DNA of 64,000 nucleotides, from contig OY760650.2 of assembly GCA_963663845.2 (NCBI GenBank), positions 1,426,001 through 1,490,000 of the forward strand, in the 5' to 3' direction. The stretch is from Versatilivorator sp963663845 (GTDB lineage: Bacteria > Acidobacteriota > Terriglobia > Versatilivoradales > Versatilivoraceae). The position numbers and the translations under genes are program-made. Shown here in pieces: positions 35,345 through 44,362 of the stretch; positions within the stretch are counted from its first letter, which is position 1, and each line of letters opens with the position of its first letter. A model generated the notes under the pieces. It made no database searches. It was not told the origin of the DNA and saw only the letters and a list, made by a program, of their open reading frames with translations.

Positions 35345-35937
35345 TGGTTCACCGTGTCACAGAGTTAGGCCCCGCTCCTGCCCTGCCGTGCGGATTATCC
35401 GAGAGTGAAACACCCAATCGTCCATAAAGACGAACCACGAATGAACACAAATAGACACGAATACCGATGGACCTTCCTTGCTGCGTCGACGTCACGGGAT
35501 GCGGCCCACCCGGGAACGCGGGCGTCCCGCCCGCACAACACTGGCACAGCCTCTACGGATTTGCGGATGTCCAGGACGACAAGCCAGCCGTCTTGAGAAA
35601 AAATCCTGTGCATCCTGTGCATCGATGTGAATCAAAATTCGGCAGATGGACGTTTACCGAGAATGGCCACAAAAGGCACAAAAACACAAAAAGAACCATC
35701 GGATCGCGGCAAGACTCGATTTCAAGAAACTCGTTTTGTGCCTTTTGTGCCTTTTGTGGTGTATGCCGGAGCCGGTAAGCCACCTCAATGTCATTCCCGA
35801 TTGGGAATCTTGCAAATGGCGCATTGTTTATTGGTGTTCATTCGTGTCCATTCGTGGTACGTCGTTTTCCTTTGTGGATAACTCTTGTGGGACCTTCGTG
35901 CCCCTTCGTGGATAACTCTTTTTTCTTTTGTTTCAGA
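35345..35937. repeat. Dispersed repeats upstream of IS110 copy 1
   Basis: A full member of the dispersed family lies at 35380-35560, including an uninterrupted palindrome site at 35518-35534 followed by ACAACACTGG. A second family (CCTTTTGTGCC and AAAGGCACAAAAACACAAAA, 35660-35765) and CATTCGTGTCCATTCGTGG (35838-35856) follow. ORFs in this stretch are accidental translations of repeats. Confidence 0.75.
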
Positions 35938-37623
35938 CAAGCACCACCCCTGCCCTGCCGGGCAGATCATCCGAGGGTGAAACAACGGATCATTGTGACA
36001 GAATAGGCTCCTGGCGAGGCTCCGGCAGCTACACCCCGTGCGAACATTGGTGCCCAGTGCCCCAAGGCAAGTCTGGGTCCGAGCAGGCCATCATTCATTA
36101 GTGAGGCTTCTCTGGAAGCTCTCCTCAAGACAAGAATCCGAACGACCACGCCAACTCGGGCCGGAGCCATCGCCCCCGAGGAGGCCAATCTCATGGACAA
36201 GAGCAGAAAAGTCAACACGAAGGCGAAGAAAAGCCGCAAGAGGAAGCGCAGCAGTTCCACGGCGTTGTCGCGGATACACCCCCAGGTGGCGGGGATCGAC
36301 CTGGGGAGTCGGGAGCACTGGGTGTGCGCTCCAGAGGTGACCGCTGGGACGCCGAACGTGCGCACCTTCGGCACCACCATGCCGCAGTTGCAGCAACTGG
36401 TCGAGTGGTTGCTGGAGCAAGGGGTGGAGTCGGTGGCGATGGAGAGCACCAACGTGTATTGGATTCCCCTTTACGAACTGCTGGAGTCCTGCGGCATCGA
36501 GGTCCTGCTGGTCAACGCCCGGCAACTGCGCTACGTTCCGGGCCGCAAGACCGACATGCGGGACTGCCAGTGGATTCAGTTGCTGCACAGTTGTGGCTTG
36601 CTGCGGGGATCGTTCCGTCCGCACGAGATCATCGTCGCCATCCGGGGTCTGCACCGGCAGATGAGCAATCTGGTGAGGGAAAGCACCCGTTTTGTCCAGT
36701 GGATGCAGAAGGCGCTGGATCAGATGAACATCCAGATCCATCGTGCGGTCACCGATCTGACCGGTCAGACGGGAATGGCGATCGTGCGGGCGATTGTGGA
36801 CGGAGAGCGGGACCCTCGCCGTCTGGCGGCCCTGCGTCATGGGCGGTGCAAGAAGTCCAGCGAGGAGTTTGCCGAGCACCTGGCGGGCAACTGGCGGGAG
36901 GAGCATCTGTTCAACCTCGAGTCGGCGCTCAAGTTATATGACATGACTCAGCGCGAGATCGCGGCCTATGAGGCGCGCATCCTGGAGGAGATACGCGCCT
37001 TGCAACCGGTGGAGCGCCGCGACCAATCCGCGCCCAAGCATCCCAATGCGATCAAGGAGAAGGCGATTCGCCGCCGGGGCGGCCAAAACGTGCGCACCGA
37101 ACTGTGGCGCTTTGCCGGGGTCGACCTGACGCGCATCGACGGCATCGGCACCGAAGCCGCCCTGACCCTGCTGACCGAGGCCGGCTTTGACCTGACGGCC
37201 TTCCCCTCGGAGAAGCACTTCGTCTCCTGGCTGCGCCTGGCTCCGAAAACGGCCGTTTCCGCAGGCAAGCCGCTCCACTACAAGAAGCCCAACGGCACCG
37301 GGTCCACCCGGGTCGCTGGCGTCCTGCGCATGGCGGCCGTCTCCCTCAAGCACTCCAAGACCGCTCTCGGCGCCGCCTTCCGTCGCAAGGCCCGCCACAA
37401 GGGATGGAGTGTCGCCGTCTTCTGCATGGCCCGCAGGCTGGCCGTTCTCGTTTACCGAATGCTGCGCTACGGCCAGGACTATGTCGACATCGGGCAGGAC
37501 CTCTACGAAGACCGCTTCCGGCAACGCCGCCTCGCGGGCCTCAAAGATGCTGCTAAATCCCTTGGCTTTCAACTGCTTCCGCAAGTTCCGACTGGTTGAG
37601 TCGAGGCTTTTGTTTCAGACAAG
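35938..37623 (+). mobile_element. IS110-family insertion sequence, copy 1
   Basis: The 1,686-bp block has an equal-length inverted copy at 52902-54587, and no difference was seen by eye. It lacks terminal inverted repeats, as usual for IS110. A 20-bp direct repeat, CTTTTGTTTCAGACAAGCAC, lies at both edges (35925-35944 and 37607-37626). About 255 bp of non-coding DNA precede the transposase gene; in IS110 elements this end can encode the bridge RNA. The exact ends are not proven. Confidence 0.8.
36193..37599 (+). CDS. IS110-family transposase (DEDD/serine), copy 1
   Basis: The 468-residue protein has the N-terminal DEDD RuvC-like domain (VAGIDLGSREHWVCAPE; VAMESTNVYWIPLYELLE; RKTDMRDCQWIQLLHS) and the C-terminal Transposase_20 domain (RIDGIGTEAALTLLTEAGFD), with SAGKPLHYKK carrying the conserved Ser. 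All key acidic residues are visible. Its translation is the same as the copy at 52926-54332, pointing to recent movement. Confidence 0.9.
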   Translation: MDKSRKVNTKAKKSRKRKRSSSTALSRIHPQVAGIDLGSREHWVCAPEVTAGTPNVRTFGTTMPQLQQLVEWLLEQGVESVAMESTNVYWIPLYELLESCGIEVLLVNARQLRYVPGRKTDMRDCQWIQLLHSCGLLRGSFRPHEIIVAIRGLHRQMSNLVRESTRFVQWMQKALDQMNIQIHRAVTDLTGQTGMAIVRAIVDGERDPRRLAALRHGRCKKSSEEFAEHLAGNWREEHLFNLESALKLYDMTQREIAAYEARILEEIRALQPVERRDQSAPKHPNAIKEKAIRRRGGQNVRTELWRFAGVDLTRIDGIGTEAALTLLTEAGFDLTAFPSEKHFVSWLRLAPKTAVSAGKPLHYKKPNGTGSTRVAGVLRMAAVSLKHSKTALGAAFRRKARHKGWSVAVFCMARRLAVLVYRMLRYGQDYVDIGQDLYEDRFRQRRLAGLKDAAKSLGFQLLPQVPTG

Positions 37624-37648
37624 CACGGCTCCCGCCCTGCCGTGCGGA

Positions 37649-39064
37649 TCATTCAGCCGCCCGCTTCCGCGAAAACTCCTGCAGGATGGAGAGGGCATCC
37701 ACTGCAGGCAGCCCGGGAGTTTCCATGGCATCCCGCACGTAGGCCGGCCTTCGCATTCCGTTGAGGACGCAGGAGACCCCCTTGAGATTCAAGAGCAGGC
37801 TCATGGCGATCTGACTCAGCGAAGCCTGGGGCCTGGAGTATCCGCACTCGTCCAGAAGGCTCCGAATCCGGTCGGACTGCTCTTGCTGCCGCGACAGCGA
37901 ATAGCGCTCCAGGTTCTCCAGAACGGTTCGGAGGGCCTGAAAGTAGCGCTCCCGCCATTTCTCCCAAAAGGCGTCGCCCTGACAAACCTTGTGGCAATCC
38001 TGGACCCACTGTTGAAGGGGCGGAGCCACATGTCTTTCCACCACCCAGTCCCAATCGGCGGCGGCGCGCACCTGGGGAGCAATCTGGAGCAGCATCCCGG
38101 ACAAGCCGTAGTCGGGGCCGCCGAGCAAGGGGACTTTCAGCCGGTCGGCCAAGGATTGCTCCAAACGGCGCAGCGGCTCGACCAGCAGCTCCAGGTCCTT
38201 GGGACCGCCGTTCCCCTGGCCAGGACCGGCGAAATCGGCCAGCCGAAACATCCGATGGTCGAAGAAGGCGTTGAGGGGGCGATTGACGAGCACCCCCAGT
38301 CCTTCCCGCCGGCAGAATTCGAGGGCGCTGAGGCCGGCGTTGTTGCGCTCCAGGGCGCCGCCGCTTTCGTAGAGGTTGAGCGGCAACTGGACCACTCGGA
38401 AGCGATGGCCGGCGGAGATCCCTTGCGCCTGCTGTAGACAGCGCTGGACGCTGGTCATGGTCGGGTCCGAAGGGGACAGGCCGTAGTGGTTGGAACTGAT
38501 GCCGTACCAGCCGATGCGACCCTCCTTTGCCTGATCCTCCAGGAAAGCGAAGGCCTGTCCGATGCGGCGGTAGAACTCCTGGTGGTCCTGGGGGGTCGGG
38601 GTGTGGCGGTGAGCCTGGTGGCTGAGATAGTACTCGGGATTGTGCAGGAGAAACACGTCCACCCGGTCCCGCTTCAGACGCCGGCAGGAGGCCCGGAGCT
38701 GCGTCTCCAGGAACCGGGGGTGGATGCAGTGCCAGATCCCCTCGCCGTACTCCACCACCTCCGGGAAGGACTGCTGTCGGGCCAGGGCCATGTTCTGCCC
38801 CTGAATGTACCCGGCCTTGGTGACCACCACCGCCCCGGAAGCCCCGTCTCCGGAAAGGACCTCGCCCACCAGCGATTCCGAGCGGCCGTCGGTGTAGTTG
38901 GCGCTGGTGTCGACCAGGTTCCCTCCCCGCTCCAGGTAGTCCCGAAGCGAGGCTTGGTGCTCCCCGACTCCCTCGGCGACGCGATAGCAGCCGAATCCCA
39001 GGGGATGGCACCGGATACCGGTATCGCCCAGAGATCGCAAGGTGTCCGAAACAGGATGGCTCAT
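37649..39064 (-). CDS. Aldo/keto reductase family protein
   Basis: The 471-residue protein has an N-terminal AKR barrel with the catalytic tetrad visible: Asp and Tyr in NLVDTSANYTDGRSESLVGE, Lys in VVVTKAGYIQGQ and His in VDVFLLHNPEYY. The C-terminal third (about 150 residues, e.g. DCHKVCQGDAFWEKWRERYF) is longer than in standard AKRs and helical. NADPH-dependent carbonyl reduction is expected; the substrate is unknown. It is a single gene, with its stop just beyond the IS110 right edge. Confidence 0.82.
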   Translation of the reverse strand: MSHPVSDTLRSLGDTGIRCHPLGFGCYRVAEGVGEHQASLRDYLERGGNLVDTSANYTDGRSESLVGEVLSGDGASGAVVVTKAGYIQGQNMALARQQSFPEVVEYGEGIWHCIHPRFLETQLRASCRRLKRDRVDVFLLHNPEYYLSHQAHRHTPTPQDHQEFYRRIGQAFAFLEDQAKEGRIGWYGISSNHYGLSPSDPTMTSVQRCLQQAQGISAGHRFRVVQLPLNLYESGGALERNNAGLSALEFCRREGLGVLVNRPLNAFFDHRMFRLADFAGPGQGNGGPKDLELLVEPLRRLEQSLADRLKVPLLGGPDYGLSGMLLQIAPQVRAAADWDWVVERHVAPPLQQWVQDCHKVCQGDAFWEKWRERYFQALRTVLENLERYSLSRQQEQSDRIRSLLDECGYSRPQASLSQIAMSLLLNLKGVSCVLNGMRRPAYVRDAMETPGLPAVDALSILQEFSRKRAAE

Positions 39065-39114
39065 GGATGGAGGTCTCGATGGAACCCTCGCGGGTCAGAT
39101 GCAGTCCTCGAGGG

Positions 39115-40494
39115 TCAGAGGTGGATCGCCCGGCCGAAGGCGGCGGCGCCGGCTTCGTGAACGGCTTCGCCCAGGGTTGGATGGGCCTGAATGGTGGCCT
39201 CGATGTCTTCGAAGGTGGCTCCCAGCGTCATGGCCAGTCCAAGCTCTCCGATCAACTCGGTGGCCTCGGCACCGATCAGGTGAGCCCCCAGCAACTCCCC
39301 GTCGGCTTCGCCGAAAATCAGCTTCACGAATCCCTCGCTCTCTCCCACCGCCAGGGCCTTGCCGTTGGCTCTGAAGGGGAAACGGCCGACGCGGCAGGGC
39401 CGGCCCGACTCTCTGGCCGCCCGTTCGGTGAGCCCCACGCTGGCGACCTGGGGATTGCAGTAGGTGCAGCTCGGATAGTGGGGGAGCGGCCTGGGCTTCC
39501 CCTTCCCGAAAAGGCCCTCGACGGCCTGAACGGCCTGGAAACTGGCCACATGGGCCAGCCAGGGCGGGCCGATCACGTCCCCGGCGGCATGGACGCCTTC
39601 GACCGAGGTGCGATAGTTGCCGTCCACCTTGACGAAGCCCCGCTCGGTTTCCAGGTCCAGCCCGGGTGGCAGAAGCGCATCCACCCCTACGGCCACCAGC
39701 ACCACCTCGGCCTCCACTCTGCCGGTCGTTTCACCACCGAAGCTCACCTGAACACCATACCGTGTCGCCACCCCCTCTTCCACCCGGGCGGAGGTGTGGA
39801 CCTCGATGCCCTGCCGGCTGAAGGACCGGGCCAGGGCTTGGGACACTTCCTCGTCTTCGACCGGAAGCAGGCGCGGCATCATCTCCAGCAAGGTGACGCG
39901 GGTGCCGAAGGCGTTGTAGAAATAGGCGAACTCCACCCCGATGGCGCCGGCCCCGACGATCACCATGGATGCCGGAGGCGCGGTCAATGCCAGGGCCTCC
40001 TTGCTTCCGATGACCCGCTTCCCATCGAAGGGCAGGCCCGGCAGCGGGCGGGGACGGACCCCGGTGCCGACCAGGACCCGATCGGCTTCCAGTGAACGCC
40101 TGGAGCCGTCGGCAAGCGCCGCCGTGACCAGGCCCGGCTCGGTCAGCTCCGCCTTGCCCAGCAGGTAGTCGACCCGGTTTTTCCGGAACAGGTAGGCGAC
40201 GCCTCCGGCGAGCTGGTCGGCCACCTTCCGGCTTCTTCCCATGATCCCGGACCACTCGAAGGACAGCCCCTCGAACTTCAGGCCGAAATCTCCGGCGCGA
40301 TCTTTCAGAAGCCGATAGAGCTCGGCATTCCTCAGCAACGACTTGCTGGGAATGCAGCCCCAGTTCAGGCAGGTGCCCCCGGCCCGGTCCATCTCGACGC
40401 AAGCCACCTTCCGGCCGAGCTGCGCCGCTCGAATGGCCCCCACGTATCCGGCGGGGCCGCCTCCAATCACCACCAGGTCGTAGCGCTCAGGCAT
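39115..40494 (-). CDS. lpdA: Dihydrolipoyl dehydrogenase (E3)
   Basis: The 459-residue flavoprotein has VIGGGPAGYVGAIRAAQLG (FAD), the redox Cys pair in GGTCLNWGCIPSKSLL, VIVGAGAIGVEFAYFYNAFG (NAD) and the C-terminal His-Glu dyad in IQAHPTLGEAVHEAG. It reoxidises the lipoyl groups of 2-oxoacid dehydrogenase complexes. It lies about 100 bp downstream of the E2 gene on the same strand. Confidence 0.93.
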   Translation of the reverse strand: MPERYDLVVIGGGPAGYVGAIRAAQLGRKVACVEMDRAGGTCLNWGCIPSKSLLRNAELYRLLKDRAGDFGLKFEGLSFEWSGIMGRSRKVADQLAGGVAYLFRKNRVDYLLGKAELTEPGLVTAALADGSRRSLEADRVLVGTGVRPRPLPGLPFDGKRVIGSKEALALTAPPASMVIVGAGAIGVEFAYFYNAFGTRVTLLEMMPRLLPVEDEEVSQALARSFSRQGIEVHTSARVEEGVATRYGVQVSFGGETTGRVEAEVVLVAVGVDALLPPGLDLETERGFVKVDGNYRTSVEGVHAAGDVIGPPWLAHVASFQAVQAVEGLFGKGKPRPLPHYPSCTYCNPQVASVGLTERAARESGRPCRVGRFPFRANGKALAVGESEGFVKLIFGEADGELLGAHLIGAEATELIGELGLAMTLGATFEDIEATIQAHPTLGEAVHEAGAAAFGRAIHL

Positions 40495-40590
40495 GGTGAG
40501 TCTCTCGAAATCGATGAAGCGGGGGATGGTTTCGGTTCACAGGAGGCGTTCCGGGGGTGTTGGTCGGATCCGGCCACGACCGGCCGCGGT

Positions 40591-41757
40591 CTATAGCAGC
40601 AGCAACGCCGGTTGCTGGAGCAGCCGCCGCGCCTGGCCCAGGAAATCGGCGGCCACGGCGCCGTCGACCACCCGGTGATCGCAACTCAGGGTCAGGTTGA
40701 GTCGATGACCCGGACGGATGCGGTCGTCCTGGTCGACCACCGGCTTCTTGACGATGGCGCCCACTCCGAGAATGGCCGCCTGAGGCGGGTCGATGATGGC
40801 CTGGAAGCTGTCGATGCCCCTGGGGCCCAGGTTGGAGACGGTAAAGGTGCCGCCGCGATACTCCTCGGGTTTCAATCGCTGTGTGCGGGCCCTTTCGATC
40901 AGATCCCGGGCCTCCCGGCTGATCCGGCGCAGGCTCTTGGATTCGGCGTTGCGGATCACCGGCGTCAACAATCCTTCCTCCAGGCTGACCGCAAACCCCA
41001 GGTGCACCTGGCCATGGCGCAGAATGCCCTCGCCGGTGAAGGACGCATTGAGCTGCGGCGCCCGGGTCAGGGCCATGGCCGTCGCCTTCAACACCAGGTC
41101 ATTGAGGCTCAGCTTGCCGCCACCCCACTCCTCCAAGGCGGCGTTGACCTGGCCCTGCAGCTCCAGCAGCGGTTCGGCGTCGATCTCCACCTGCAGGTAG
41201 AAATGGGGGATGCGGGTCTTGCTCTCCACCATGCGTTCGGCGATGCGCTGCCGCATGGAGCTGAGGGGAACCCGCTGGCTCGCGGCGGCCGGGGACTGGT
41301 CCGAAGAGGCCCCGGTGCCGGCAGCCAGAACGTCTCGATGGAGAATGCGGCCCGAAGGCCCGGAACCCTCCACCCCGGCCAGGTCCAGGTTCATCTCCCG
41401 GGCGGCTTTTCGAGCCCGGGGCGAGGCCTTGACCCTCTGCGAGGGAGCCGCTCTGGCGGCACTTCCGACGCTCTCGGGAGAGGCGATTCCCGCGGCGACC
41501 CCGGCGGGTCGGGAGGGTTGGCCCCCGGCATCGATCACAGCCATGGGTTCGCCAACCGAAACCCTCTGGCCCTCCTCGACATGGATTGCCGACAGCACGC
41601 CGTCTTCCAGGGATTCCATCTCCAGGGTGGCCTTGTCGGTCTCGATTTCCGCCACCACCTCTCCCCTGGCTACCGCCTCCCCGATGCCCTTGAGCCAGCG
41701 CACCACCAAGCCGTCTTCCATGGTGTCACTGAGTCTCGGCATGGTGATCTCAGCCAT
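40591..41757 (-). CDS. pdhC: Dihydrolipoamide acyltransferase (E2) of a 2-oxoacid dehydrogenase
   Basis: The 388-residue protein has one lipoyl domain (MPRLSDTMEDGLVVRWLKGI, lipoylated Lys in ETDKATLEMESL), an E1/E3-binding domain (SPRARKAAREMNLDLAGVEG) and a catalytic domain ending in TLSCDHRVVDGAVAADFLGQ with the active-site His. The PRLSDTM start favours pyruvate dehydrogenase E2. No E1 gene is in the window; E2 and E3 form a two-gene unit here. Confidence 0.9.
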   Translation of the reverse strand: MAEITMPRLSDTMEDGLVVRWLKGIGEAVARGEVVAEIETDKATLEMESLEDGVLSAIHVEEGQRVSVGEPMAVIDAGGQPSRPAGVAAGIASPESVGSAARAAPSQRVKASPRARKAAREMNLDLAGVEGSGPSGRILHRDVLAAGTGASSDQSPAAASQRVPLSSMRQRIAERMVESKTRIPHFYLQVEIDAEPLLELQGQVNAALEEWGGGKLSLNDLVLKATAMALTRAPQLNASFTGEGILRHGQVHLGFAVSLEEGLLTPVIRNAESKSLRRISREARDLIERARTQRLKPEEYRGGTFTVSNLGPRGIDSFQAIIDPPQAAILGVGAIVKKPVVDQDDRIRPGHRLNLTLSCDHRVVDGAVAADFLGQARRLLQQPALLLL

Positions 41758-42026
41758 GGCTGCTCCTGGCGTTCATCCCTGATCGACGAGAGGGAAAGCC
41801 TACCGCTCGGGCTCTGCCGCCACCTGCTCGATGAGCGAGAACCGGCCTGTCTTCAGCGGTCGCGACCCTATTGTACAGTAGCTCTCACTCCAATGAACAC
41901 CAAGAGAAATGGACCTGCCTGGCCGACAAGCGGCGGTGCATCTCTTCTGCAATCCAATGGGCTTTCTGCCGCCTCGTAGCCCTTGGTGTCCCGTCGTGGA
42001 TTTCTTTTTCCCTTCCTGGACGACTG
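41758..42026. other. Intergenic, degraded dispersed repeat
   Basis: Positions 41890-42010 hold weak matches to the dispersed repeat family (CCAATGAACACCAAG, TTTCTTTTTCCC). No gene or terminator is supported. It lies upstream of pdhC and downstream of the O-antigen ligase-like gene. Confidence 0.5.
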
Positions 42027-43262
42027 TCATGCGGCCCTGGCCGGTTGGGGAGCTGGAGCCGCATCCCGCCTGGTCGGACCCAGGGCATAGGGCGCCGAAA
42101 CCAGGAACAGGAAGACCATCAATACTTCGGAGTCCCCGAAATTGAACTCGAACAGCCCGGCCACAAAGAGCGCCAGCAGGCTGAGGAATCCCCCGGCGTG
42201 GACCGACTTCTCCAGGGAGGGGAGCCCGGCCCGCCGGAAACCCCTCCAGTGGTCCTTCCCCAACCGGAGGATGAGCCACAGCCAGGCCAGGGCGCAGGGA
42301 ACGCCCCGCTCGGCCGCGAACTGAAGCAGGTTGTTGTGCATGTGGATCCAGAAGAACCCTCCCCGTTGACGGGCCCCCGGGTCGGGGTGGTAGTCGAAGA
42401 AGACCTTGGAGACTCGCTGGGGGCCCACTCCGAACCAGGGGTTCGCCTGGACCATCTGCACTCCCGTCCTCCAGATTTCCAGGCGGGCGGCGTTGGAGGG
42501 GTGCGCCGGGTCCCAGATGCTGGCCAGCCGCTGCTGAAGGGAATCGGGCAGGCACGCCGCCAGTACCAGGACGCCGGCCCCGCTGACGAGCACCGTCTTC
42601 AGGGTGGGGAACCTCGACCAGGCGGCCACCAGCAGGCCGGCCAGGCTCGCGATCCAGACGCTTCGGGTCAGGGTCAGGAGCAGCGCCACTCCCAGGAAGC
42701 AGACGGCCGCCATCCAGAGCGGCCGGCGCCCGGGGGCGGAGAAGAGCAGATGAGCCAGCATGGCCAGGAACACCAGCATCAGTCCTCCGCTCAAGGTCAT
42801 CCAATGGCCCATGAAACCGGTCAAGCGCCCATCCACGCTTCCCAGGGAAGGCACCAGGTACTGGACCAGGGCGAAGCCGGCCGCCACCAGTCCGCCTGCG
42901 AAAAGCGCCTGCAAGGCCCAACCCACCCGTCTCTTGGAGAAGTAGTTGGCCACCAGCAGGATGATGGCGAACAGCCAGAACTTGTAGATGGGAGGCAAGC
43001 CGATTCCCGGCTCGGGAGAGGCCAGCCAGGAGGCCAGGGTGGTCCCGACAAAGAGCAGCAGGGGCAGCTTGACGGGAGGGAACCGAAGGGTCGTCCGCCG
43101 ATTCAGGAGGCAGTCCAGCAGGAACCCCAGAATCGCCAGCCCAAGGAAGGTCTGGGATACCGCAATGCTGATCACCGGAAAGACGACCGCCAGGGTCGTC
43201 AATCCGAAGACGATGGGATCAAGCCTGCTTCTGAACCATTGCATGGCGGGGGAAACGGGCAC
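42027..43262 (-). CDS. O-antigen ligase/polymerase family (Wzy/WaaL-like) membrane protein
   Basis: The 411-residue protein has about 11 hydrophobic helices and a large periplasmic loop with the Wzy_C core: RLEIWRTGVQMVQANPWFGV, GPQRVSKVFFDYHPD and FFWIHMHNNLLQFAAERG. The NPWFGVG and H-x-HNNLLQ motifs are typical of the family that joins or polymerises O-antigen on a lipid carrier. Which of the two reactions it performs cannot be told. The neighbouring methyltransferase gene on the same strand may act on surface polysaccharide. Confidence 0.82.
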   Translation of the reverse strand: MPVSPAMQWFRSRLDPIVFGLTTLAVVFPVISIAVSQTFLGLAILGFLLDCLLNRRTTLRFPPVKLPLLLFVGTTLASWLASPEPGIGLPPIYKFWLFAIILLVANYFSKRRVGWALQALFAGGLVAAGFALVQYLVPSLGSVDGRLTGFMGHWMTLSGGLMLVFLAMLAHLLFSAPGRRPLWMAAVCFLGVALLLTLTRSVWIASLAGLLVAAWSRFPTLKTVLVSGAGVLVLAACLPDSLQQRLASIWDPAHPSNAARLEIWRTGVQMVQANPWFGVGPQRVSKVFFDYHPDPGARQRGGFFWIHMHNNLLQFAAERGVPCALAWLWLILRLGKDHWRGFRRAGLPSLEKSVHAGGFLSLLALFVAGLFEFNFGDSEVLMVFLFLVSAPYALGPTRRDAAPAPQPARAA

Positions 43263-43330
43263 TCGGGAGACCGCTTGGGATCACAGAGGAGCCATTTGCA
43301 AGATTTGCCGGAAGGAGACCACCCGGGAGC

Positions 43331-43347
43331 GCGGGCGTCTCGCCCGC
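43331..43347. repeat. Dispersed palindrome just downstream of the methyltransferase gene
   Basis: GCGGGCGTCTCGCCCGC is a 7-bp perfect stem with a 3-base loop, 4 bp after the methyltransferase stop (minus strand). It is the same palindrome found in the tandem array and at the intron site. Without a T-run it is not a classic terminator but could stall transcription. Confidence 0.6.
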
Positions 43348-43351
43348 ATCC

Positions 43352-44083
43352 TTACTTGCGAGCCACCACGACCTGCCGGTCGAAGCCCCAGCCGGTCACG
43401 TCCTGGCCCCGGACCAGGCGGCGCCGGCTGAAGCCGGCCGCGCCCAGCCGATCCAGAATATCGGTCCCGTAGTTGCGATAACAGAGAACGGCCCCGGAGC
43501 CTCGAATGCGGTCCCCATGATATTCCGGCGGCAGCAGGTGCTCCAGCCTGCCGTCTACCAGCCGGACTCTTTCCACGGTTTTCTCGGCGCCTGCCATCGG
43601 AACGGTGAACAGCAGCGACCCACCCGGCCTGAGCACCCGGCGCAGCTCTCCAAAGCCCTGCAGATCATTGGGAACGTGCTCGAAAACCTCGGTCGAGGTG
43701 CAGACGTCGAAGCAGCCGTCGGGGTAGGTCAGTTGCTGCACGTCCTGACATTGAACCCCTGCCTGGTATTGCCCGGGAGGCACGTCATCGAAATACTCGG
43801 AAAGCGTCAGCTTGCCGGCATGCCTGCGAAGATAGCCCACCAGGGGGCCCCTGGAGGACAACTCGTACACATGGCGGCTCGACAGGTCGGGGAGGACGCC
43901 CTTCAGCACGCTCACAAAGGAGAGGGTGGCGGCGCTGGAGCGGCACCTGAGGCAGCGGACGGCCATCTCGTAGTCATCCAGCTTGACGAACCCCGCAGGG
44001 CCGCACACGGGACAATCGCCGACCCTGACCCCGACCTTGCGCCAGTTCAGCAGCGCCGCGGCTGTCCGTATCTCCCTCAACAT
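43352..44083 (-). CDS. SAM-dependent methyltransferase with N-terminal zinc ribbon
   Basis: The 243-residue protein has an N-terminal four-Cys element (CPVCGPAGFVKLDDY…VRCLRCRSS) and a class I methyltransferase core: YPDGCFDVCTSTEVFEHVPN, GFGELRRVLRPGGSLLFTVP. The substrate is unknown. Its ATG at 44083 is 4 bp from the second MITE-like element, which therefore occupies its promoter region. Confidence 0.82.
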   Translation of the reverse strand: MLREIRTAAALLNWRKVGVRVGDCPVCGPAGFVKLDDYEMAVRCLRCRSSAATLSFVSVLKGVLPDLSSRHVYELSSRGPLVGYLRRHAGKLTLSEYFDDVPPGQYQAGVQCQDVQQLTYPDGCFDVCTSTEVFEHVPNDLQGFGELRRVLRPGGSLLFTVPMAGAEKTVERVRLVDGRLEHLLPPEYHGDRIRGSGAVLCYRNYGTDILDRLGAAGFSRRRLVRGQDVTGWGFDRQVVVARK

Positions 44084-44086
44084 GGT

Positions 44087-44336
44087 CTAGCCCACATTTC
44101 TCACCAGGCCGCTGGTGGCAGGACGAAAGGTAGTTTTTCTTCCAGCACCTTGATTGGCTTCAATTAAAGGGCTTGCGGATAACAGACGGCGCTGGGCATG
44201 CCCTGGCTGGTCCTTTTCCCTTCAGCGCGCACAGGCTCCCTCGACCGTAGAAACCGCTACGCTCTTCGGTCGCGAGCACGCCCTGAAGGAAAAATGCCTG
44301 CGCCATGATCATGCCCCCTGGTGAGAAATGCGGGCT
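44087..44336. mobile_element. MITE-like palindromic element, copy 2
   Basis: The 250-bp element is bounded by CTAGCCCACATTTCTCACCA and TGGTGAGAAATGCGGGCT. The inner stem uses TTCCCTTCAGCGCGC and the block TCTTCGGTCGCGAGCACG. It matches copy 1 (22977-23227) in reverse orientation with several differences. No ORF is supported. Confidence 0.75.
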
Positions 44337-44362
44337 TGCCCTGAGCGATCGCTGCCGGGGGA

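Noticed and set aside
35300..35440. B12 riboswitch upstream of the TonB-dependent receptor
   Set aside because: No B12-box-like sequence; the upstream region is dispersed repeat.
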